This document shows positions 1-5,336 of a DNA stretch of 5,336 nt, in pieces. The stretch is from Zoogloeaceae bacterium (GTDB lineage: Bacteria; Pseudomonadota; Gammaproteobacteria; Burkholderiales; Rhodocyclaceae): positions 1-5,336 of the forward strand of contig SSSX01000402.1 of the NCBI GenBank assembly GCA_015657735.1, given 5' to 3'. The position numbers and the translations under genes were made by a program. The notes beneath the pieces were generated by a model. It saw only the letters and a program-made list of their open reading frames with translations, searched no databases and had not been told where the DNA came from. The first letter of the stretch is position 1. Each line of letters opens with the position of its first letter.

Positions 1-1071
1 GGCGAGGGCCGCGTAGACCGCTTCGGCGGCGAGCATGCCGGACTTCATCGCCGCATGGCTGCCCTTGATGCGCGCCGCGTTGAGGAAGCCGGCGTCGTCG
101 CCGATCAGCGCGCCGCCCGGGAAGACCAGTTTCGGCTGGCTTTGCAGACCGCCGGCGGCGATGGCCCGCGCGCCGTAGGCGAGGCGCTTGCCGCCTTCGA
201 GGAACTTGCGGATTTCCGGGTGCGTCTTGTAGCGCTGGAATTCCTCGAAGGGCGACAGGAAGGGGTTGGTGTAGTTGAGGCCGACGACGAAGCCGACCGC
301 GACCAGATTGTCTTCGAGGTGGTAGCAGAAGCCGCCGCCGTAGGTGGCGGTGTCCATCGGCCAGCCGGCGGTGTGCACCACCAGGCCCTGGACGTGCTGG
401 GCGGCGGGAATTTCCCACAGCTCCTTGATGCCGATGCCGTAGGTCTGCGGGTCGGCGCCGTCGCGCAGGTTGAACTTGGCTTCGAGCTGCTTGCCCAGAT
501 GGCCGCGGCAGCCTTCGGCGAAGAAGGTGTACTTGGCGCGCAGTTCCATGCCGGGCTGGAAGTTGGGGCCGTGGGTGCCGTCCTTCAGCACGCCCATGTC
601 GCCGGTGATCACGCCGGCCACCGCGCCCGAGTCGTCGAACAGCAGTTCGGCGCCGGCAAAGCCCGGATAGACCTCGACGCCCATCGCCTCGGCCTGTTCG
701 CCCAGCCACTTGGCCAGATTGCCGAGACGCACGATGTAGTTGCCTTCGTTGTGGAAGGAGTCGGGCAGCAGGCCGTTGGGAACCTGGCGTCCGCCGCTTT
801 CCGACAGGAAGATCACCCGGTCTTCGCTGACCGGCGTGTTGAGGGGTGCGCCGAGCTCCTTCCAGTCGGGAAGGAGTTCGTTGAGGGCGCGGGGGTCGAC
901 CACCGCGCCGGAAAGGATATGGGCGCCGATCTCGGCCGCCTTCTCGATCAGGCAGACCGAAAAATCCTGCCCCTTTTCTGCTGCCAGCTGCTTGAGCCGG
1001 ATCGCCGCCGCCAGGCCCGCCGGGCCGCCGCCGACGATCAGCACGTCGAATTCCATGGAATCGCGTTCCAT
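1..1071 (-). CDS. etfD: Electron transfer flavoprotein-ubiquinone oxidoreductase (ETF-QO), C-terminus cut by window edge
   Basis: ETF-QO is a membrane-associated FAD and 4Fe-4S enzyme that takes electrons from reduced ETF, fed by acyl-CoA dehydrogenases, and passes them to ubiquinone. The visible 357 residues show an N-terminal FAD-binding beta-alpha-beta motif (VGGGPAG, residues 13-19, with the ribose-binding acidic residue E43), the family signature GAHILSGAVVDP (49-60), FAEGCRGHLGKQL (184-196), and HTAGWP followed by TYGGGF (243-248) in the quinone-binding region. The second FAD motif runs through FPGGALIGDDAGFLN (317-331) to IKGSHAAMKSG (335-345). By my recollection of the human protein the match is close throughout this part. 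The family is about 550 residues, so roughly 190 residues, including the Fe-S cysteines, lie beyond position 1. The start at 1071 is chosen over an in-frame ATG at 1056 because a strong Shine-Dalgarno lies just upstream. It is divergent from the thioesterase operon. No frameshift is seen. Confidence 0.95.
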   Translation of the reverse strand, partial: MERDSMEFDVLIVGGGPAGLAAAIRLKQLAAEKGQDFSVCLIEKAAEIGAHILSGAVVDPRALNELLPDWKELGAPLNTPVSEDRVIFLSESGGRQVPNGLLPDSFHNEGNYIVRLGNLAKWLGEQAEAMGVEVYPGFAGAELLFDDSGAVAGVITGDMGVLKDGTHGPNFQPGMELRAKYTFFAEGCRGHLGKQLEAKFNLRDGADPQTYGIGIKELWEIPAAQHVQGLVVHTAGWPMDTATYGGGFCYHLEDNLVAVGFVVGLNYTNPFLSPFEEFQRYKTHPEIRKFLEGGKRLAYGARAIAAGGLQSQPKLVFPGGALIGDDAGFLNAARIKGSHAAMKSGMLAAEAVYAALA

Positions 1072-1075
1072 CGTG

Positions 1076-1083
1076 TCACCTCC
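1076..1083 (-). promoter_or_regulatory. Shine-Dalgarno of ETF-QO gene
   Basis: Read on the minus strand this is GGAGGTGA, a near-perfect anti-16S match, four bases before the ATG at 1071-1069. It supports that start over the second in-frame ATG five codons later, which would be about 19 bases away from it. Confidence 0.8.
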
Positions 1084-1139
1084 AGATGATTTTTTCGATT
1101 TGTTTTGCCCTGCTGTGCCATGCCTGTTGCTGTTCCCGG

Positions 1140-1161
1140 TGCCCGCCGGAGCGGGCGGGCA
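1140..1161. repeat. GC-rich inverted repeat (8-bp stem) in ETF-QO leader region
   Basis: TGCCCGCC at 1140-1147 and GGCGGGCA at 1154-1161 are perfect reverse complements around a six-base loop. No T-run follows on either strand, so it is not a typical intrinsic terminator. It lies between the putative operator and the ETF-QO start, so it would fall in the leader of that mRNA if transcription starts at or near the operator. A role is not shown, and GC-rich DNA gives such stems by chance. Confidence 0.35.
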
Positions 1162-1178
1162 GGCAGACGACTGCGGCC

Positions 1179-1198
1179 AACATACGCAGGCGTATGTT
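1179..1198. promoter_or_regulatory. Putative operator: perfect 9+2+9 inverted repeat between divergent genes
   Basis: AACATACGC at 1179-1187 and GCGTATGTT at 1190-1198 are exact reverse complements separated by AG. The repeat sits in the only substantial intergenic region, 108 bases upstream of the ETF-QO start and 87 bases upstream of the thioesterase start, and it is AT-richer than its surroundings. The size and symmetry fit a dimeric helix-turn-helix repressor of the TetR type. Such regulators often control acyl-CoA and branched-chain amino acid degradation genes in proteobacteria. The regulator's identity is not visible here. I could not place convincing -35/-10 pairs for either direction. 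TTGACT at 1202-1207 resembles a -35, but nothing like TATAAT follows at the right spacing. Confidence 0.6.
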
Positions 1199-1269
1199 AC
1201 ATTGACTCGGCGTGCGCCGGGGAGTGGATCAGGCCCCGGCGAACGGTTTTTTGTCCACAACGACCAACC

Positions 1270-1274
1270 GGGAG
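1270..1274 (+). promoter_or_regulatory. Shine-Dalgarno of thioesterase gene
   Basis: GGGAG lies ten bases before the ATG at 1285. The spacing is slightly long, but it favours 1285 over the ATG at 1291 and over upstream in-frame starts, which would add about 60 residues unlike any thioesterase. Confidence 0.55.
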
Positions 1275-1284
1275 AATACCGATC

Positions 1285-1713
1285 ATGAACATGGCTGCAC
1301 CCGAACACCACGCATCCCGCAAACTGCAAATGACGAGCCGGATTCCAGTGCGCTGGGGCGACATGGATGCCTACGGCCACGTGAACAACACGATCTACTT
1401 CCGCTACTGCGAACAGACCCGCGTCGAGTGGCTCGAGCAGGCCGGTTCGCTGGTGCACCCCGACAACCCGGTGGCGCCGGTCATCATCAACGCCAGCTGC
1501 ACCTTCCTGATCCCGATCAACTACCCGGCGACGGTGATCGTGCGGATGTATGCCGGCGAGCCGGGCCGCAGCAGCGTGATGACCTGGTACGAACTGAGCG
1601 TCGAAGGCGATGATCGCATTTATGCCGAGGGTGCGTCCAAGGTTGTGTGGACCGATCCGCGGACCGGCAAGTCGGTTCCGCTCCCCGATGAAATCCGTGT
1701 CAAGGTAAGCTGA
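1285..1713 (+). CDS. Acyl-CoA thioesterase, hotdog fold (4HBT / YbgC-like)
   Basis: This 142-residue protein is a single hotdog domain of the 4-hydroxybenzoyl-CoA thioesterase/YbgC family, normal in length (about 130-150) and predicted cytoplasmic. The signature is at residues 25-46: GDMDAYGHVNN, then YFRYCEQTR. D28 aligns with the catalytic aspartate (D17) of Pseudomonas 4-hydroxybenzoyl-CoA thioesterase, and the GHVNN stretch marks the start of the long helix. Such enzymes hydrolyse acyl-CoA to free acid and CoA, usually as oligomers. The acyl group cannot be read from sequence. It is the first gene of a likely operon, 28 bases ahead of acetoacetyl-CoA synthetase, which suggests a short-chain or branched acyl-CoA substrate; that is inference. 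The open frame extends upstream to 1105, but that part overlaps the operator and has no family similarity. No signal peptide or membrane segment is seen. Confidence 0.88.
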   Translation: MNMAAPEHHASRKLQMTSRIPVRWGDMDAYGHVNNTIYFRYCEQTRVEWLEQAGSLVHPDNPVAPVIINASCTFLIPINYPATVIVRMYAGEPGRSSVMTWYELSVEGDDRIYAEGASKVVWTDPRTGKSVPLPDEIRVKVS

Positions 1714-1741
1714 CGGTCTGAACTCTCGCAGGAGAATTTTG

Positions 1742-3721
<1,980 letters not shown>

Positions 3722-3736
3722 CAGGGAAGGGCGGCC

Positions 3737-4285
3737 ATGCTGATGGACTCCAACAAGTGCAGCCTGCTCGTCGTCGATGTGCAGGCGCGTCTGCTGCCGG
3801 CCATCGCCGACGGCGCGGAGGTGCTGAAGAACTGCGTCTGGCTGACCGGCGTTGCGCGCCGGCTGGGGGTGCCGGTGGTGGTGTCCGAGCAATATCCGGA
3901 AGGGCTCGGGCGGACGGCCGAGCCGCTGCTGGCGGCGGCCGGCGACGCCACGCTCGTCACCAAGACGCATTTTTCGTGCGTGGCCGAAGACTGCCTCGCC
4001 GACACCGCGGTGGACCAGCGGCGGCAGGTCGTCGTCGTCGGCACCGAGGCCCATGTCTGCGTGCTGCAGACGGTGCTCGAGCTGCGCTGGCAGGGCAAGG
4101 AGGTGTTCGTCGTCACCGACGCGGTCGGCTCCCGCAAGCCGGCCGACCGCGAAGTGGCGCTGGCCCGCATGCGCAGTCATGGCGTCGAGCTCGTGACCCG
4201 CGAGATGGTGGCCTTCGAATGGCTCAAGCGCAGTGCGACGGAGCAGTTCCGCGCCATCAACCGGGACTTCATCCGCGACAACTGA
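3737..4285 (+). CDS. Isochorismatase-fold cysteine hydrolase, ISOC1/ISOC2-like
   Basis: This 182-residue single-domain protein belongs to the isochorismatase-like (cysteine hydrolase) superfamily, whose members cleave C-N, C-O or amide bonds in small molecules. The triad is visible: D14 in VVDVQ, K76 in TKTHFS, and nucleophile C108 in GTEAHVCVLQT. The stretch around C108 and the later DAVGSR and VALARMRSHG segments resemble eukaryotic ISOC1/ISOC2 and their bacterial homologues more than EntB-type isochorismatases or nicotinamidases. No siderophore or NAD genes are adjacent. The substrate is unknown, as it is for the ISOC group generally. The gene lies 15 bases after acetoacetyl-CoA synthetase. 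AGGGAAGG at 3723-3730, six bases ahead, favours the ATG at 3737 over the one at 3743. It is probably the last gene of the operon. No signal peptide or membrane segment is seen. Confidence 0.9.
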   Translation: MLMDSNKCSLLVVDVQARLLPAIADGAEVLKNCVWLTGVARRLGVPVVVSEQYPEGLGRTAEPLLAAAGDATLVTKTHFSCVAEDCLADTAVDQRRQVVVVGTEAHVCVLQTVLELRWQGKEVFVVTDAVGSRKPADREVALARMRSHGVELVTREMVAFEWLKRSATEQFRAINRDFIRDN

Positions 4286-4312
4286 GTGCCCGCCACGGCA
4301 CCATGGCACGAC

Positions 4313-4329
4313 CGGGAGCGCGGCTCCCG
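4313..4329 (+). terminator. Possible weak terminator hairpin after the thioesterase-aacS-hydrolase cluster
   Basis: CGGGAGC at 4313-4319 and GCTCCCG at 4323-4329 form a perfect 7-bp stem with a three-base loop, 27 bases after the hydrolase stop codon. Only two T residues follow before GAATAG, so it lacks a proper U-tract and would be weak or would need help from Rho. Its position between the end of one gene set and a promoter-like sequence makes an end-of-operon role reasonable but unproven. Confidence 0.4.
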
Positions 4330-4359
4330 TTGAATAGAGGGGGGTGGATCGGCTATCAT
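4330..4359 (+). promoter_or_regulatory. Putative sigma-70 promoter of pyrG
   Basis: TTGAAT at 4330-4335 (four of six to TTGACA) and TATCAT at 4354-4359 (five of six to TATAAT) are separated by 18 bases. Transcription would start near 4365-4370, giving a short leader of about 16-21 bases before the pyrG ATG. The -35 directly abuts the preceding hairpin. It is the best promoter match I found in the window. Confidence 0.5.
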
Positions 4360-4385
4360 TCCCCTTTCCAGAAGTCCCCCGTGTC

Positions 4386-5336
4386 ATGACCAAATACGTC
4401 TTCGTTACCGGTGGTGTCGTGTCCTCTCTGGGCAAGGGCATCGCCGCCGCCTCCCTCGGGGCGATTCTCGAATCCCGCGGCATCAAGGTTACCCACCTCA
4501 AGCTCGACCCCTACATCAACGTCGACCCCGGCACGATGAGCCCCTTCCAGCACGGGGAAGTCTTCGTGACCGAAGATGGCGCCGAGACCGACCTCGACCT
4601 CGGCCACTACGAGCGCTTCACCAGCGCCAAGATGGGCAAGCGCAACAACTTCACCACCGGCCAGATCTACGAGGCGGTGATCAAGAAGGAGCGGCGCGGC
4701 GAATATCTCGGCAAGACGGTCCAGGTCATTCCCCACATCACCGACGAGATCAAGGCTTACGTCAAGCGCGGCGCCGAAGGTGCCGACGTGGCGATCGTCG
4801 AGGTGGGCGGCACCGTCGGCGACATCGAGTCGCTGCCGTTCCTCGAGGCCATCCGCCAGATGGGCATCGAGGAAGGCCGTCAGGGCACCTGTTTCATCCA
4901 TCTCACGCTGCTGCCCTACATCCCGACCGCCGGCGAGCTGAAGACCAAGCCGACCCAGCACTCGGTCAAGGAACTGCGCGAGATCGGCATCCAGCCCGAC
5001 ATCCTGCTGTGCCGCGCCGACCGCTCGGTGCCGGCCGACGAGCGCCGCAAGATCGCGCTGTTCTGCAACGTGATGCCCGAAGCGGTCATCGAATGCCTGG
5101 ACGCCGATTCCATCTACCGCATCCCCGGCATGCTGCACGACCAGATGCTCGACGAGATCGTCTGCCACAAGCTGGGCATCCTCGCCCGCGCCGCCGATCT
5201 GTCGATCTGGGAGCGTCTCCTCGATGCGCTCAACAACCCGCAGAACAGCCTGGATATCGCCTTCGTCGGCAAGTACGTCGATCTCACCGAATCCTACAAG
5301 TCGCTGATCGAAGCCCTCAACCATGCCGGCATGCAC
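4386..5336 (+). CDS. pyrG: CTP synthase (glutamine-hydrolysing), C-terminus cut by window edge
   Basis: PyrG converts UTP to CTP using ATP and ammonia from glutamine, the last step of de novo pyrimidine nucleotide synthesis; it is cytosolic and active as a tetramer. The 317 visible residues include the whole synthetase domain. The P-loop region GGVVSSLGKG (9-18) has phosphate-contacting K17. LDPYINVDPGTMSP (40-53) follows, then EDGAETDLDLGHYERF with metal ligand D71, and VEVGGTVGDIESLPF with metal ligand E139. KTKPTQHSVKEL (186-197) contributes to UTP binding. The glutaminase domain begins around VGKYVDL (294-300). Its catalytic Cys-His-Glu lies beyond 5336, as the family is about 545 residues. 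Similarity to the E. coli protein as I recall it is very high. The ATG at 4386 gives the conserved N-terminus, although its Shine-Dalgarno is weak (AGAAG at 4370-4374). In many betaproteobacteria kdsA and eno follow pyrG; they are not visible here. Confidence 0.97.
   Translation, partial: MTKYVFVTGGVVSSLGKGIAAASLGAILESRGIKVTHLKLDPYINVDPGTMSPFQHGEVFVTEDGAETDLDLGHYERFTSAKMGKRNNFTTGQIYEAVIKKERRGEYLGKTVQVIPHITDEIKAYVKRGAEGADVAIVEVGGTVGDIESLPFLEAIRQMGIEEGRQGTCFIHLTLLPYIPTAGELKTKPTQHSVKELREIGIQPDILLCRADRSVPADERRKIALFCNVMPEAVIECLDADSIYRIPGMLHDQMLDEIVCHKLGILARAADLSIWERLLDALNNPQNSLDIAFVGKYVDLTESYKSLIEALNHAGMH

Noticed and set aside
55..1089. A 344-codon plus-strand open frame opposite ETF-QO
   Set aside because: The minus strand carries unmistakable ETF-QO motifs from end to end. 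The plus-strand translation has low-complexity Ala/Gly/Val composition and no family features.
1202..1230. TTGACT as the -35 of a promoter for the thioesterase cluster
   Set aside because: At spacings of 16-19 bases the downstream hexamers (for example TGGATC at 1225-1230) do not resemble TATAAT, so I did not call a promoter.
1251..1259. TTGTCCACA, resembling a DnaA box (one mismatch to TTATCCACA)
   Set aside because: It is a single isolated site in a short leader, with no cluster of boxes, AT-rich unwinding element or origin genes nearby, so chance is the simpler reading.
1105..1284. Extended N-terminus of the thioesterase
   Set aside because: The extra 60 codons cover the operator-like repeat and leader hairpin, lack hotdog-family similarity, and would leave the ribosome binding site at 1270-1274 without a purpose.
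4356..5336. A 326-codon minus-strand open frame opposite pyrG
   Set aside because: PyrG is highly conserved on the plus strand over this whole stretch, and the antisense frame has no recognisable motif and no ribosome binding site case.

Overview
This is GC-rich chromosomal DNA with dense coding and short intergenic gaps. It suggests a proteobacterium, most likely a betaproteobacterium of the Azoarcus/Thauera/Rhodocyclales type. That placement is an inference from base composition and gene content (ETF-ubiquinone oxidoreductase, acetoacetyl-CoA synthetase, and a PyrG close to the proteobacterial form). No rRNA or other marker is present to confirm it. There are five genes, two of them cut by the window edges.

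Layout. Positions 1-1071, minus strand: the first 357 residues of electron transfer flavoprotein-ubiquinone oxidoreductase, whose C-terminal part with the Fe-S domain lies outside the window. Positions 1072-1284: a divergent intergenic region with a perfect 9+2+9 inverted repeat at 1179-1198 that looks like the operator of a dimeric repressor. Positions 1285-4285, plus strand: a tight three-gene cluster of a hotdog-fold (4HBT/YbgC-like) acyl-CoA thioesterase, acetoacetyl-CoA synthetase, and an isochorismatase-fold cysteine hydrolase resembling eukaryotic ISOC1/ISOC2. Gaps are 28 and 15 nt and each gene has its own Shine-Dalgarno, so they are probably one transcript. Positions 4286-4385: a short gap with a GC hairpin and a plausible sigma-70 promoter. 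Positions 4386-5336, plus strand: the first 317 residues of CTP synthase (PyrG).

How the genes fit together. ETF-QO passes electrons from acyl-CoA dehydrogenases, through ETF, to ubiquinone. Acetoacetyl-CoA synthetase recovers acetoacetate, the end product of leucine and ketone-body catabolism, as acetoacetyl-CoA. The thioesterase may adjust acyl-CoA pools. The shared divergent control region suggests that acyl-CoA oxidation and acetoacetate use are regulated together. PyrG is a housekeeping nucleotide gene that appears to start its own transcription unit.

I found no RNA gene, mobile element, CRISPR array or obvious new system. The most interesting items are the divergent operator and the uncharacterised pairing of a thioesterase and an ISOC-like hydrolase with acetoacetyl-CoA synthetase.
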